Below are positions 50,733 through 60,845 of a stretch of DNA of 64,000 bases, one piece after another; position 1 is the stretch's first letter; every line of letters starts with the position of its first letter. Source of the DNA: Bacillus niameyensis (GTDB taxonomy: Bacteria > Bacillota > Bacilli > Bacillales > Bacillaceae_C). The notes under the pieces are model-generated. The model did not search any database. It saw only the letters and a program-made list of their open reading frames with translations, and was not told the origin of the DNA. Position numbers and translations under genes: made by a program. The stretch spans positions 325,150 through 389,149 of the forward strand of contig NZ_LN831197.1 of NCBI RefSeq assembly GCF_001375535.1. The letters run 5' to 3'.

Positions 50733-51235
50733 AACAATTTATAACTATCGTCCCAGATTGGCCAAATGAAGGTGTGCTTTTTAAAGATATTACGACCTTA
50801 ATGGATAACGGTGAAGCCTATCGGTATGCCACCGATCAAATCGTGAAGTATGCGGAAGAGAAGCAAATAGACCTTGTTGTAGGTCCTGAAGCTCGAGGAT
50901 TTATTATCGGTTGTCCTGTTTCCTATGCGTTAGGGGTTGGTTTTGCGCCAGTTAGAAAAGAAGGTAAACTACCAAGAGAAACAATCAAAGCCAGTTATGG
51001 GAAAGAGTACGGGCAAGATGCTTTAACGATTCATAAAGATGCAATAAAACCAGGTCAAAGGGTCTTAATTACGGACGATTTACTTGCAACTGGCGGTACC
51101 ATTCTTGCAACGATAGAACTTGTAGAAAAATTAGGTGGCGTTGTTGCAGGAATTGCATTTCTGATTGAATTGTCTTATCTCGATGGTAAAGAGAAGCTTG
51201 GAGGTTATGACACTCTATCTTTGATGAAGTTTTAA
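50723..51235 (+). CDS. apt: Adenine phosphoribosyltransferase
   Basis: A 170-residue purine salvage enzyme. The PRPP-binding motif [13 protein letters not shown] and the flexible-loop region [15 protein letters not shown] are present. ATG 50723 follows GAGGAGG within the end of recJ. A hairpin follows. Pairing of recJ, apt and relA is conserved in bacilli. Confidence 0.97.
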   Translation: MDLKQFITIVPDWPNEGVLFKDITTLMDNGEAYRYATDQIVKYAEEKQIDLVVGPEARGFIIGCPVSYALGVGFAPVRKEGKLPRETIKASYGKEYGQDALTIHKDAIKPGQRVLITDDLLATGGTILATIELVEKLGGVVAGIAFLIELSYLDGKEKLGGYDTLSLMKF

Positions 51236-51246
51236 TTACAATTGGA

Positions 51247-51287
51247 GGCTGTCCTAATTCTGCAAACTGTGCAGAATTAGGACAGCT
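51247..51287 (+). terminator. Hairpin terminator after apt
   Basis: GCTGTCCTAATTCTGC pairs perfectly with GCAGAATTAGGACAGC around a short loop. The T-tract is short (TTTGCTGTTATT), but stem strength is high. Confidence 0.75.
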
Positions 51288-51314
51288 TTGCTGTTATTCG
51301 TGACTGCGTAAGAT

Positions 51315-51393
51315 CAGCGCTTAGCAACCTTTTTTGATAACTCAACTTCACGTGCTTCCTATACCTAGAAGCTTAAAAGTCTTGTACAACGCT
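51315..51393 (+). repeat. Degenerate dispersed repeat remnant
   Basis: AGCGCTTAGCAACCTTTTTT at the left and AAAAGTCTTGTACAACGCT at the right are decayed versions of the ends of the dispersed repeat. The order and inverted relation are kept, the core is absent. It lies between the apt terminator and relA. Confidence 0.55.
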
Positions 51394-51422
51394 AAACAGT
51401 TGCCACTGATTTTCTTATAAGT

Positions 51423-51451
51423 TTGACATTTTTAGATAAAAAAATTATCTA
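51423..51451 (+). promoter_or_regulatory. Candidate relA promoter with palindrome
   Basis: TTGACA (51423-51428), 16 bases, TTATCT (51445-51450). A perfect inverted repeat TAGATAA-N5-TTATCTA (51433-51451) covers the spacer and -10. It may be an operator or simply an AT-rich cruciform. Confidence 0.45.
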
Positions 51452-51531
51452 AACCTTTACAAGTTTGTCATCATTCTCGATAATAGATATTAATACTATG
51501 TTTCGAAATTTTTTTTTAAAAGGTGATCCTC

Positions 51532-53721
51532 ATGGCGAAAGATCAAATTATTACATCAGATGAAATAATCAAGAAGACAAGTGAATATTTAAATGGAGAA
51601 AATGTTGCAATAGTCAGGAAAGCATATGAGTTTGCAGCGTATGCTCATAAGGATCAATACAGAAAATCAGGGGAGCCCTATATTATCCATCCGATTCAGG
51701 TCGCTGGTATTCTGACAGATTTGCAAATGGATCCGTCGACAATTGCTGCAGGTTTTCTTCATGATGTTGTGGAGGATACTCCAGTTACTCTTCTTGATAT
51801 TTCAAGGGAGTTTGGCAGTGAGGTGGCCATGTTAGTCGATGGTGTGACAAAGCTCGGAAAGATAAAATATAAATCCCATGAGGAACAACAGGCAGAAAAT
51901 CATCGTAAAATGTTTGTAGCCATGGCCCAAGATATAAGAGTCATTCTTATAAAACTAGCAGATAGGCTACATAATATGAGAACTCTTAAGCATTTACCTC
52001 CAGAGAAACAAAGGAGAATTGCTAATGAGACGCTTGAAATTTTTGCCCCGCTTGCACACCGCCTCGGGATTTCCAAAATTAAGTGGGAACTGGAAGATAC
52101 CGCCCTGCGTTATTTAAATCCGCAACAATATTATCGTATCGTTAACTTAATGAATCGGAAACGGAAAGAACGTGAGCAATATCTAGAAGATGTCATGGGT
52201 GATGTTAAGGATCAACTCAATGATATGGAAATTAAATCTGAAGTGTATGGGCGTCCAAAACACATCTATTCCATTTATCGTAAAATGGTTCTTCAACATA
52301 AACAATTTAATGAGATCTATGATTTGTTGGCGGTTAGAATTATTGTAAATAGTATAAAAGATTGTTATGCAGTCCTTGGAATTATCCACACTTGTTGGAA
52401 GCCAATGCCTGGCCGTTTTAAAGACTATATTGCTATGCCTAAACCAAATATGTATCAGTCCCTCCATACAACTGTAATCGGTCCAAAAGGAGAGCCACTA
52501 GAGGTACAAATTAGAACAAGGGATATGCATCGGATTTCTGAATATGGGGTTGCGGCACATTGGGCTTACAAAGAAGGAAAAGTGAATGATCTTCGTGATT
52601 CTTTGGATAAGAAGTTGTCTTGGTTCAGGGAAATACTAGAGTTTCAAGATGAATCGGAAAACGCTGAAGAGTTTATGGAGTCATTAAAAATTGATTTGTT
52701 TTCTGATATGGTTTTTGTGTTTACTCCAAAAGGGGACGTCATTGAGCTTCCTGCCGGATCTGTTCCAATTGATTTTGCTTATAGAATTCACTCTGAAATC
52801 GGCAATAAAACAATTGGGGCTAAGATAAATGGAAAAATCGTAACGTTGGATTATAAATTGAAGACCGGTGATATTATTGAAATATTAACGTCCAAACATT
52901 CTTATGGCCCAAGTCAGGATTGGTTGAAACTTGCCCAAACAAGTCAGGCTAAAAACAAGATTAGACAGTTTTTTAAACGACAGCGTAAAGAGGAAAATAT
53001 TATTAAGGGACGAGAACTGGTTGAAAAAGAAATAAAAGAAATGGAATTCGAAGTAAAAAAAGTCATGACCAGTGAAAATCTCAAAAAGGTTTCAACTAAG
53101 TTTAATTTTTCTAATGAGGACGATATGTTTGCCAGTGTTGGGTATAACGGAATATCCCCGCTGCAAGTTGCAAATCGTCTCACAGAGAAATTGAGAAAGC
53201 AGCGGGACGAAGAGGAGAAGGTTGAAGAAATCATTTCAGAGACGAAAAGAGAGCAGCATCCAAAACGTTATGAAGCTGGAGTGCAAGTAAAGGGCGCTGA
53301 CAATTTGCTTGTCCGCCTGTCACGTTGTTGTAACCCCGTTCCCGGTGATGAAGTAATAGGGTTCATAACAAAAGGACGAGGGGTCTCTGTTCACAGATCT
53401 GATTGCCCTAATATTATTCAAGAAGATATGCAAAATCGGCTTATTGAGGTAGAGTGGGAATCAGCAGTTAATAATCGAAAAGAATACAATGTTGATATTG
53501 AAATATCTGGATATGATAGAAGTGGATTATTAAATGAAGTTCTCCAAACAGTTAGCGGTACGAAAACGAATATAACTGCAGTGACTGGTAGAGCTGATCG
53601 TAACAAGATGGCAACAATTATGATGTCGATTTCGATTCAAAATATTAGCCATCTTCATAAAGTAGTCGATAAAATTAAGCAGATTCCAGATATATATGCT
53701 GTTCGAAGAATTACGAATTAA
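51532..53721 (+). CDS. relA: Bifunctional (p)ppGpp synthetase/hydrolase RelA
   Basis: A 729-residue Rel protein. It has an HD hydrolase ([20 protein letters not shown]), a synthetase domain ([19 protein letters not shown]), TGS ([15 protein letters not shown]), a zinc-finger-like region with paired cysteines ([10 protein letters not shown]), and a C-terminal ACT domain. It makes and degrades the stringent alarmone. The ATG at 51532 is preceded by AAGGTGAT; a GTG at 51523 overlaps that site. dtd follows 11 bases later. Confidence 0.98.
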   Translation: MAKDQIITSDEIIKKTSEYLNGENVAIVRKAYEFAAYAHKDQYRKSGEPYIIHPIQVAGILTDLQMDPSTIAAGFLHDVVEDTPVTLLDISREFGSEVAMLVDGVTKLGKIKYKSHEEQQAENHRKMFVAMAQDIRVILIKLADRLHNMRTLKHLPPEKQRRIANETLEIFAPLAHRLGISKIKWELEDTALRYLNPQQYYRIVNLMNRKRKEREQYLEDVMGDVKDQLNDMEIKSEVYGRPKHIYSIYRKMVLQHKQFNEIYDLLAVRIIVNSIKDCYAVLGIIHTCWKPMPGRFKDYIAMPKPNMYQSLHTTVIGPKGEPLEVQIRTRDMHRISEYGVAAHWAYKEGKVNDLRDSLDKKLSWFREILEFQDESENAEEFMESLKIDLFSDMVFVFTPKGDVIELPAGSVPIDFAYRIHSEIGNKTIGAKINGKIVTLDYKLKTGDIIEILTSKHSYGPSQDWLKLAQTSQAKNKIRQFFKRQRKEENIIKGRELVEKEIKEMEFEVKKVMTSENLKKVSTKFNFSNEDDMFASVGYNGISPLQVANRLTEKLRKQRDEEEKVEEIISETKREQHPKRYEAGVQVKGADNLLVRLSRCCNPVPGDEVIGFITKGRGVSVHRSDCPNIIQEDMQNRLIEVEWESAVNNRKEYNVDIEISGYDRSGLLNEVLQTVSGTKTNITAVTGRADRNKMATIMMSISIQNISHLHKVVDKIKQIPDIYAVRRITN

Positions 53722-53732
53722 GGGGTTTAGGA

Positions 53733-54170
53733 ATGAAAGTAGTTTTGCAAAGAAGCAAGGAAGCAAATGTAAAAGTTAATGATAAGATTGTTGGTAAGAT
53801 CGATCATGGATTTGTCTTGCTTGTCGGCTTTACTCATGGTGATACGACGGATGCTTGTGATTGGTTGAGTGATAAGATAGTAAATTTGCGTATATTTGAA
53901 GATGAGAATGAGAAAATGAATCACTCTTTATTGGATAAAGGTGGTTCGATATTGTCGATTTCACAGTTCACTCTTTACGGAGATTGTCGAAAAGGCCGAC
54001 GCCCAAATTTTATGGATGCGGCCAAACCTGACGAGGCAGAGCGATTATATGACTATTTTAATCAATCCCTTAGGGAAAAAGGGGTTCATGTGGAGACAGG
54101 AATTTTTGGTGCGATGATGGATGTATCATTAGTAAATGATGGACCTGTTACGTTAATGTTAGAAAGATAA
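53733..54170 (+). CDS. dtd: D-aminoacyl-tRNA deacylase
   Basis: A 145-residue enzyme that removes D-amino acids from mischarged tRNAs. It starts [15 protein letters not shown] and carries [10 protein letters not shown] and the GPVT motif (NDGPVTLML) near the C-terminus, which form the active site. It is co-transcribed with relA, as in B. subtilis (yrvI). Confidence 0.97.
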   Translation: MKVVLQRSKEANVKVNDKIVGKIDHGFVLLVGFTHGDTTDACDWLSDKIVNLRIFEDENEKMNHSLLDKGGSILSISQFTLYGDCRKGRRPNFMDAAKPDEAERLYDYFNQSLREKGVHVETGIFGAMMDVSLVNDGPVTLMLER

Positions 54171-54174
54171 TAAA

Positions 54175-54208
54175 AAACCTGGTGATAACTTAAATCACCA
54201 GGTTTTTT
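54175..54208 (+). terminator. Intrinsic terminator after dtd
   Basis: AACCTGGTGAT pairs with ATCACCAGGTT across about seven bases and is followed by TTTTTATTTATTT. It ends the relA-dtd unit. Confidence 0.88.
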
Positions 54209-54270
54209 ATTTATTTGTTAAGCGTACTATAAAATTGGATGCTTTGTATAAGTTATAACGTTATGCGTAC

Positions 54271-54450
54271 TCATCCAGCTCCAGCGTATATCGACTTGCA
54301 AACCTCTAAGCTTCTTCCTACGATAAGTCATCATCGGCTCATACTTCCTTTATCTCAGGCCAACAGGATGTTGGTCAGAACGGCGCGTTTTTAGCCGTTC
54401 ATCTTTAATATAGAAGTTTGTATGTCGATGGGCAATGCGCTTGCGCTTTT
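54271..54450 (+). repeat. Dispersed intergenic repeat, partial copy
   Basis: A forward copy. The hairpin CCAAC-AGGAT-GTTGG is at 54360-54374, but the GCGCC hairpin is deleted, leaving AACGGC-GCGTTTTTA-GCCGTT. Ends are AGCGTATATCGACTTGCAAAC and AGAAGTTTGTATGTCG. It lies between the dtd terminator and the end of the amidase gene. Confidence 0.8.
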
Positions 54451-54455
54451 GTTTT

Positions 54456-55724
54456 TTAATTACCAAAGTATTGATTAATTCCTTCTAAAATCGCATTCGC
54501 TACTTTTTCCTGGTATTGAACAGACTTTATGATTTCTTCTTCATGCGGGTTACTTAAATAGCCTAGTTCGAGTAGGACAGATGGTTGAGTATTTTCTCGC
54601 AGAACATAATAATCTCCAAATCGAACCCCGCGATCAGAGATCATAACAGCATCTGTAATGTTGTTATGGACTGCTTCTGCTAGCTTTTGGTCCCGGTCAT
54701 GATAATAGTAGGATGTATGTCCTTCCACCTCATTATTATCAATGCTATCGTAGTGTAAACTTATGAAAGCATCTGCTCCGCTTATTTGAGCTTGTTTGGT
54801 TCTTTCCTCTAAACTAATATATTCTTCTGTAGATCGCGTTAAAATGACATTATAACCAGCTTTGTTTAGTTTTTTAGCTAATGTATTACCGATCCTTAAT
54901 GTTAAATCCTTTTCAAGCACTCCGCTTGTACCGGTTGCACCTTGATCACGCCCACCATGGCCCGGATCAATGACGATTGTTTTGGCACCATCATACTCTT
55001 TAAAATTATTTATTTGTCCAGCCTGATTCGCTGAAACGATCCAGCTAGCAACATATCCAGTTTTTCCAGGGGAGTATTCAATTTTAAACCAATCTCCATC
55101 TTTTTCTAGTACGGTGAAGATATCCCCAGATGAAGCTTGTTTAACAATTTTTGATTTTAATGTCGGTTTTTTTCGGATATTTGTCGCATCATATAAAATA
55201 TTAATTTGATTAGGTGAAGAGACTACTGATGACACAGGTTCTGAATTCGAAGTTTCGATATATTGGCTACTTACCCAAGCTACATTTCCATTAAATTCAA
55301 TTTGGCTCCACCCATTGTTATCATCTAGTATTTTAACCCGTTCTCCTTTTTCTAGTGTACCTACTTTTGAACTTGTCGAACTTGGCTCTGAACGGACATT
55401 TAAAGAACTAGCAGATACTGTTCCGCTAGTGGTTGAGCTAGAAGTAATTGTTTGTTTGTCCACAAGCCAACCAGCTACCCAGCCTTCTTGACCAGAAGGT
55501 AATTTAATTTGATACCATCCATTTTCTACACTTACTACTGGATAGGTTTCGCCTTTTCGAACTTGGGTAACTATGGAATAAGAAGTATCGGGTTTTTCCC
55601 TAACATTGACAATTTCACCTGTTACAATAACTGATTCTGAATCAGCAGAAGTATTTGGTGAGTAGTAAATAATCATTGTAAGTAATAATGTTATGACTGC
55701 AAACAGGATAAAACGTTTTTTCAC
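54456..55724 (-). CDS. yrvJ: Secreted N-acetylmuramoyl-L-alanine amidase with SH3 domains (YrvJ-like)
   Basis: A 422-residue exported wall hydrolase. The signal peptide is at about 1-27. Three bacterial SH3 domains follow (about 31-93, 98-162, 172-232), each with a VREKPD, VRSEPS or IRKKPT start. The Amidase_3 domain (about 247-422) carries zinc ligands in DPGHGG, EKDLTLRIG and LHYDS and the catalytic Glu in LLELGYLSN. The gene is monocistronic on the minus strand. Confidence 0.93.
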   Translation of the reverse strand: MKKRFILFAVITLLLTMIIYYSPNTSADSESVIVTGEIVNVREKPDTSYSIVTQVRKGETYPVVSVENGWYQIKLPSGQEGWVAGWLVDKQTITSSSTTSGTVSASSLNVRSEPSSTSSKVGTLEKGERVKILDDNNGWSQIEFNGNVAWVSSQYIETSNSEPVSSVVSSPNQINILYDATNIRKKPTLKSKIVKQASSGDIFTVLEKDGDWFKIEYSPGKTGYVASWIVSANQAGQINNFKEYDGAKTIVIDPGHGGRDQGATGTSGVLEKDLTLRIGNTLAKKLNKAGYNVILTRSTEEYISLEERTKQAQISGADAFISLHYDSIDNNEVEGHTSYYYHDRDQKLAEAVHNNITDAVMISDRGVRFGDYYVLRENTQPSVLLELGYLSNPHEEEIIKSVQYQEKVANAILEGINQYFGN

Positions 55725-55890
55725 TGCAAAGAAACCGCCTTTCTATTACTTAAGAATCCATTGTATCAATACATTCGAGAGATAATCAATCTACATATTC
55801 GTCAAAATGAAGAAAAATCCTTTTTTTAAATAGAATTTTTAATAAAAGGGAAAGATATGAACAAAACATTTTACTAAAGGAGACTACTTG

Positions 55891-56064
55891 ATGCGAACTA
55901 ACGAGCAGAATCAAACAGCTAATTGCAGTTCAATCCAATTAACTCATATGAATTTGCAAAATAGTCCAGATAATAGCTATATGATGAATATTGATCATTT
56001 GGGGGAGTTTGGGACAACCTCTTCAGAAATTAAGTCAATAAAAAAAAGATTACTTCGTTCATAA
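55891..56064 (+). CDS. Small hypothetical protein, possibly YrzK
   Basis: A 57-residue ORF with AAAGGAG eight bases before ATG 55891. It is polar, Asn/Gln/Ser-rich and ends with a basic KSIKKRLLRS segment; there is no signal or membrane helix. Position between yrvJ and hisS corresponds to the small B. subtilis gene I recall as yrzK, but I cannot confirm homology. The ribosome site and spacing are the main support. Confidence 0.55.
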   Translation: MRTNEQNQTANCSSIQLTHMNLQNSPDNSYMMNIDHLGEFGTTSSEIKSIKKRLLRS

Positions 56065-56068
56065 ACTA

Positions 56069-56097
56069 TTGACAAAGTTTTCCGTTATCCTTATGAT
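56069..56097 (+). promoter_or_regulatory. Sigma-A promoter of hisS-aspS
   Basis: TTGACA (56069-56074), 17 bases, TATGAT (56092-56097), about 60 bases before stem I of the T-box. Confidence 0.8.
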
Positions 56098-56154
56098 ATA
56101 ATAACTAAAATAACTATATTTAGCCAATGATGGAAAAAGTAATTGAGTGCTGAG

Positions 56155-56377
56155 TGTAAAGAGAGGAAATGCCGCGGCTGAAAGCATTTCTACATTGAAG
56201 TTCAATGAAAGACATTCCGTAGGCTTCCACCTCGAACAAATACGTTTTTAGTAGGGGTTGGACGTAATCAGGCGATAACTGTCTAAGTGAAAGTTGTTTT
56301 ACAACTTTAAAAAGGGTGGCACCGCGGGAAATAACTCTCGTCCCTTGTTTTTCGGAACAAGGGACGGGAGTTTTTTT
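56155..56377 (+). promoter_or_regulatory. T-box leader of hisS-aspS
   Basis: Stem I carries the K-turn AGAGA, the helix GGAA (56165-56168) with TTCC (56215-56218), and the specifier loop strand GAAAGACA. By alignment with the valS leader the specifier is GAC (Asp, 56211-56213). CAT (His) overlaps it at 56213-56215. The T-box AGGGTGGCACCGCGG is at 56313-56327. The terminator ACTCTCGTCCCTTG/CAAGGGACGGGAGT is at 56334-56371, with a T-run to 56377. Confidence 0.93.
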
Positions 56378-56402
56378 ATTTTGATTAAAAGGAGGATTAT
56401 AG

Positions 56403-57671
56403 ATGGCTGTTCAAATACCACGTGGAACACAGGATATTCTTCCTGGGGAAGTAGAAAAATGGCAATTAATCGAAGAAACAGCGAAAAAAATGTGTCAGTT
56501 GTATCAATATCATGAAATTAGGACGCCTATTTTTGAACATACAGAGCTATTTCAAAGAGGTGTAGGTGATACAACCGATATCGTTCAAAAAGAAATGTAT
56601 TCTTTTCAGGATCGGGGAGGTAGGGAGTTAACACTGCGACCTGAAGGAACTGCAGCGGTTGTTCGTTCCTTTGCAGAAAATAAAATGTTTGGAAATGCTA
56701 CTCAACCTGTTAAGCTCTATTATCTAGGACCGATGTTCCGCTATGAAAGACCGCAGGCAGGCAGATATCGGCAGTTTGTTCAATTCGGGGTTGAAGCATT
56801 GGGAAGTATGGATCCTGCAATTGACGCAGAAGTAATATCATTAGCGATGGGTATATATCGACAATTGGGATTGAAAAAACTAAGGCTTGTTATTAATAGT
56901 CTTGGGGATAAAGAAAGTAGAGTAGCTCATAGAAACGCATTAATCAATCATTTTCAACCGAGAATTCAAGAGTTTTGTAAAGACTGTCAAAGCAGATTGG
57001 AAAAAAATCCGCTTAGAATTCTTGATTGTAAAAAGGATCATGATCATGAATTAATGGGATCAGCACCTTCCATACTTGATTATTTAAACGAAGAGTCTGC
57101 CCAATATTTTAATAAAGTTAAGGAATACTTAAAGGCAATGAAGATCGATTTCCAAGTTGACTCTACTCTTGTTCGAGGGCTAGATTATTATAATCATACC
57201 GCTTTTGAAATTATGAGTGAAGCAGAAGGATTTGGCGCGATTACAACATTATGCGGTGGTGGTCGTTACAACGGACTTGTGAAAGAGATGGGTGGTCCAG
57301 ATACCCCTGGAATTGGTTTTGCTTTTAGTATCGAAAGATTAATCAGCGCTATGGAAACCGAAGAGGTACAGTTTGAAAGAGAAAATGGTATAGATGCTTA
57401 CATTATCTCGCTAGGTGAAGAGGCAAAAGATTATTCTGTTACTTTACTTGAAGACATGCGCAGGGCAGGATTTTCTGTAGAACGCGATTATATGGATAAA
57501 AAGTTAAAAGCACAATTTAAAGCTGCAGAAAGACTGGGTGCAACGCATTCGATCATAATCGGTGAAGATGAATTGAAAAATGGAATCGTTACAGTCAAAA
57601 ATATGACAACTGGAGAGCAACAGGAATGCTCTTTACAGAATTTTGTTGAAGAATATAGCAAATTAAGTTGA
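56403..57671 (+). CDS. hisS: Histidyl-tRNA synthetase
   Basis: A 422-residue class II synthetase. N-terminal [12 protein letters not shown], motif 2 ([22 protein letters not shown]), the histidine-specific [15 protein letters not shown] and motif 3 [11 protein letters not shown] are present, then an anticodon-binding domain (about 325-422). The ATG follows AAAGGAGG. It is co-transcribed with aspS 16 bases downstream, under a T-box. Confidence 0.98.
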   Translation: MAVQIPRGTQDILPGEVEKWQLIEETAKKMCQLYQYHEIRTPIFEHTELFQRGVGDTTDIVQKEMYSFQDRGGRELTLRPEGTAAVVRSFAENKMFGNATQPVKLYYLGPMFRYERPQAGRYRQFVQFGVEALGSMDPAIDAEVISLAMGIYRQLGLKKLRLVINSLGDKESRVAHRNALINHFQPRIQEFCKDCQSRLEKNPLRILDCKKDHDHELMGSAPSILDYLNEESAQYFNKVKEYLKAMKIDFQVDSTLVRGLDYYNHTAFEIMSEAEGFGAITTLCGGGRYNGLVKEMGGPDTPGIGFAFSIERLISAMETEEVQFERENGIDAYIISLGEEAKDYSVTLLEDMRRAGFSVERDYMDKKLKAQFKAAERLGATHSIIIGEDELKNGIVTVKNMTTGEQQECSLQNFVEEYSKLS

Positions 57672-57687
57672 TAAAGGGGGAAGTCCT

Positions 57688-59460
57688 ATGTTTGGTAGAA
57701 CCTATTATTGTGGAGAGATAACAGAACAAGCAGTAGGTGAGTCGGTTAATTTAAAGGGATGGGTGCAAAGACGGCGCGATTTGGGCGGACTTATTTTTAT
57801 TGATCTTCGTGACAGAACTGGAATAGTCCAAATCGTTTTTAATCCAGAAGAATCAAAGGCAGCCCTTGAGATTGCAGAAAAGGTACGCACAGAATACGTT
57901 TTGGATGTTCATGGAATCATTGTGAAGCGGAACGAAGGAACAGTGAATCCTAATTTAAAGACCGGAAAAATCGAAGTGATAGTATCTGAGGTTACAATTA
58001 TCAATGAAGCGAAAACCCCTCCGTTTATGATCGAGGATCATACGGATGCTTCAGAAGATATTCGGTTGAAATATCGTTACTTAGATTTACGAAGACAGGA
58101 AATGTTTAATGTCTTTAAACTTAGATCTGACATTACAAAAACGATCCGTAATTTTCTGGATGGAGAAGGGTTTCTTGATATTGAAACTCCGATCTTAACT
58201 AAGAGTACTCCAGAAGGTGCAAGAGATTATCTTGTTCCAAGCCGAATCCATGAGGGAGAATTTTATGCACTTCCCCAATCACCTCAACTTTTCAAACAAT
58301 TATTGATGGTTAGCGGCTTTGATAAATATTACCAAGTGGCTCGCTGTTTCCGTGATGAAGATTTAAGGGCGGATCGTCAACCAGAGTTTACACAAATTGA
58401 TATTGAAGCTAGCTTCATGAGTCAAGATGACATTCGAGTTATGATGGAAAGAATGATGAAACAGATTATGCAAGATACGAAGGGCGTTGAAATTAAAACT
58501 CCATTTCCAGTCATGACTTACGATGATGCGATGGCAAGATACGGTTCTGATAAACCAGACACTAGGTTTGAAATGGAGTTAAAAGATATATCCGAACTCG
58601 TTGCATCCAGTGATTTCAAAGTGTTTTCAGGTGCCGTTGCTAACGGAGGACAAGTGAAAGCTATCGTGGTTAAGAATTCAGCCAATAATTACTCTCGCAA
58701 AGAGATTGATGCTCTTGGAGAATTTGTTTCAGTTTATGGAGCAAAAGGGTTAGCTTGGATGAAAGTTGAGGAAGAAGGTCTCAAAGGACCGATCGCTAAA
58801 TTCTTTACAGACGATAATCAGGTAAAACTACGAGCGGAACTCGGGGCCGAACAAGGGGACCTACTTCTTTTTGTTGCAGATACTAAAAAAATAGTAGCTG
58901 AATCATTAGGTGCTCTCCGCTTAAAACTTGCCAAGGAACTTGGGTTAATTGATCAATCAAAATTTAACTTTCTTTGGGTCGTTGATTGGCCGCTTCTTGA
59001 GTATGATGAGGAGGAAAAACGTTATTTCGCTGCACACCACCCATTTACAATGCCTGCGCGCGAAGATTTGTACAAACTGGAAACAGATCCAGCAAATGTT
59101 CGAGCTCAAGCTTACGATCTTGTATTAAATGGATATGAACTTGGTGGAGGATCTTTGCGGATATTTGAAAGAGATATTCAAGAAAGAATGTTTAAAGTGC
59201 TTGGATTTACTGAAGAAGAAGCAAAAGAAAAATTTGGCTTTCTTCTAGAAGCATTTGATTACGGAACGCCTCCGCATGGGGGAATTGCACTTGGATTAGA
59301 TCGTATGGTAATGCTGCTTGCTGGTCGCAATAGTCTTCGCGATACGATTGCCTTTCCAAAGACAGCTAGCGCCGGTGATTTATTAATGAAGGCACCGGAT
59401 GAAGTAAGCGAAAGTCAGTTAAAGGAACTGCATTTATCTATAGAGAGATCGAAGGTTTAA
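57688..59460 (+). CDS. aspS: Aspartyl-tRNA synthetase
   Basis: A 590-residue class IIb synthetase. It has an N-terminal OB anticodon domain ([20 protein letters not shown]), the catalytic core with motif 2 ([18 protein letters not shown]), a bacterial GAD insert (about 290-420), and motif 3 [21 protein letters not shown] precedes the ATG. It forms an operon with hisS. Confidence 0.98.
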   Translation: MFGRTYYCGEITEQAVGESVNLKGWVQRRRDLGGLIFIDLRDRTGIVQIVFNPEESKAALEIAEKVRTEYVLDVHGIIVKRNEGTVNPNLKTGKIEVIVSEVTIINEAKTPPFMIEDHTDASEDIRLKYRYLDLRRQEMFNVFKLRSDITKTIRNFLDGEGFLDIETPILTKSTPEGARDYLVPSRIHEGEFYALPQSPQLFKQLLMVSGFDKYYQVARCFRDEDLRADRQPEFTQIDIEASFMSQDDIRVMMERMMKQIMQDTKGVEIKTPFPVMTYDDAMARYGSDKPDTRFEMELKDISELVASSDFKVFSGAVANGGQVKAIVVKNSANNYSRKEIDALGEFVSVYGAKGLAWMKVEEEGLKGPIAKFFTDDNQVKLRAELGAEQGDLLLFVADTKKIVAESLGALRLKLAKELGLIDQSKFNFLWVVDWPLLEYDEEEKRYFAAHHPFTMPAREDLYKLETDPANVRAQAYDLVLNGYELGGGSLRIFERDIQERMFKVLGFTEEEAKEKFGFLLEAFDYGTPPHGGIALGLDRMVMLLAGRNSLRDTIAFPKTASAGDLLMKAPDEVSESQLKELHLSIERSKV

Positions 59461-59507
59461 TCTGGTAGAAAATGTAAAAACAAGCCTATTTTCCCATTTG
59501 GTTTTGT

Positions 59508-59536
59508 TTGAAAAAAACGTTTTCTTATGTTAGTAT
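59508..59536 (+). promoter_or_regulatory. Promoter of 6S RNA
   Basis: TTGAAA (59508-59513), 17 bases, TAGTAT (59531-59536). The predicted start near 59543 is a few bases before the 5' end of the conserved RNA, consistent with a processed precursor. Confidence 0.65.
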
Positions 59537-59542
59537 TTAAAC

Positions 59543-59742
59543 AACAGGATAAGTCCTGATGTGTTCGTTCTAATACCTTTTCGTTTTGACCGACAAGACA
59601 TAACTTTGGGAGTCTGGAGTTTTCAGACTAAGTGTAAGCCTCCGGTTGAGAGGACACATAAGGCCTGAAGCAAGACACCCACCTGCCAAGAGCGGGATCA
59701 AAACAAAGGATAAACAGACGGCACGATCGGGACTTATCCTAT
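59543..59742 (+). ncRNA. bsrA: 6S RNA (6S-1 / BsrA type)
   Basis: About 195 bases between aspS and tcdA, the same place as bsrA in B. subtilis. The 5' end (GGATAAGTCCTGATGTGTT) and 3' end (GGGACTTATCC) pair to close a long rod, and the start resembles the BsrA 5' sequence. 6S RNA mimics an open promoter and sequesters housekeeping RNA polymerase in stationary phase. The central bubble could not be verified without folding. Confidence 0.9.
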
Positions 59743-59750
59743 CTTCGTTA

Positions 59751-59779
59751 AAAAAACAACCCAATAGGTTGTTTTTTTT
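59751..59779 (+). terminator. Intrinsic terminator of 6S RNA
   Basis: AAAACAACC, loop CAATA, GGTTGTTTTTTT. Confidence 0.9.
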
Positions 59780-59854
59780 ATTGTATAGAAAAATATAAAT
59801 TTGGCGACTGTGGAACTTGCTACAATGGATAGGGCTTCGCGTCTTAAGGAGGCT

Positions 59855-59933
59855 AGCACATAGCGACAATCAAACTTCTCCGCTTTTTTTCTATGATAAG
59901 TAATTAGCTTGGAAGTTTGTTCGACGATGTGCA
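59855..59933 (+). repeat. Dispersed intergenic repeat, short variant
   Basis: The left end AGCGACAATCAAACTTC and right end GAAGTTTGTTCGACGATGTGC are imperfect inverted repeats, extended outward by matching GCACAT arms. Only a short loop with TATGATAAGT remains, so the full element reduces to a long hairpin. It lies between the 6S terminator and tcdA. Confidence 0.75.
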
Positions 59934-60036
59934 AGGCCTGCACATTTGTTCTTTTACATATAAAATCATTGCTTTTTATCGTTTACTTGTTTATTCTGAT
60001 TCAGGGAAGACGTACTTTAAATGTGGAGTTGAACTT

Positions 60037-60807
60037 ATGTTACATCAATTTTCTCGTAATGAATTAGCAATTGGAAAAAAAGGTTTGGATTTATTAAAAA
60101 ATAGTTCAGTAGCTGTTCTAGGTGTTGGTGGAGTCGGAACGTTTGCTGCTGAAGCGTTAGCTCGTTCAGGAGTAGGAAAAATAATTCTTGTCGATAAAGA
60201 TGATGTCGATATTACGAATGTGAACCGACAATTGATTGCTCTTTTGTCGACAGTAGGACAACCGAAAGTCGATTTAATGAAAGAGCGGATTAAAGATATT
60301 AATCCCGATTGTGAAGTTGTTGCTATGAAAATGTTTTTTACAGAAGAAACGTTAGAGCTGTTTTTTGAACAAAAACCAGATTTTATTGTGGATGCTTCAG
60401 ATACGATATCGTATAAAATTTTATTAATTAAAGAATGTTTAAAAAGGAATATTCCAATGATTTCTTCAATGGGTGCAGCTAATAAAATGGACCCAACGAG
60501 ACTCATGATTAAAGATATTTTTCAGACCCACACTGATCCAATTGCTAAGGTGATAAGAACGCAATTAAGAAAAGAAGGGATTAAAAAAGGTGTGCCTGTT
60601 GTCTTTTCTGATGAAAGTCCAATTGTTATTCGGGAAGATGTTAGAAAAGTGGTAGGGAAAGATGGATCAGAAATTAGGAAAGCGCAAATGCCTCCCGCAT
60701 CAAATGCCTTTGTTCCGTCTACTGCTGGGTTGATTATGGCAAGTTATGTTGTAAGAGAAATTATTAAAGAAATTCCTATTCATCGCGTTAATGATGGAAG
60801 TAAATAA
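60037..60807 (+). CDS. tcdA: tRNA threonylcarbamoyladenosine dehydratase TcdA
   Basis: A 256-residue E1-like enzyme that cyclizes t6A37 to ct6A in ANN-decoding tRNAs. The nucleotide-binding motif is VLGVGGVGTFAAEALARSG, with VDKDDVDITNVNRQ and DASDTISYK following. ATG 60037 follows GGAG at eight bases; an open frame reaching back to 59917 crosses a repeat and is not coding. Formerly yrvM. Confidence 0.96.
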   Translation: MLHQFSRNELAIGKKGLDLLKNSSVAVLGVGGVGTFAAEALARSGVGKIILVDKDDVDITNVNRQLIALLSTVGQPKVDLMKERIKDINPDCEVVAMKMFFTEETLELFFEQKPDFIVDASDTISYKILLIKECLKRNIPMISSMGAANKMDPTRLMIKDIFQTHTDPIAKVIRTQLRKEGIKKGVPVVFSDESPIVIREDVRKVVGKDGSEIRKAQMPPASNAFVPSTAGLIMASYVVREIIKEIPIHRVNDGSK

Positions 60808-60808
60808 T

Positions 60809-60841
60809 AAACGACACAATCCTCTTTAGGTTGTGTCGTTT
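60809..60841. terminator. Bidirectional intrinsic terminator
   Basis: AACGACACAA pairs perfectly with TTGTGTCGTT around a short loop, between the convergent tcdA and rarA ends. Confidence 0.85.
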
Positions 60842-60845
60842 TCCA

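Noticed and set aside
59917-60036. N-terminal extension of TcdA
   Set aside because: It begins inside a dispersed repeat; ATG 60037 has a well-spaced GGAG and matches the family start.
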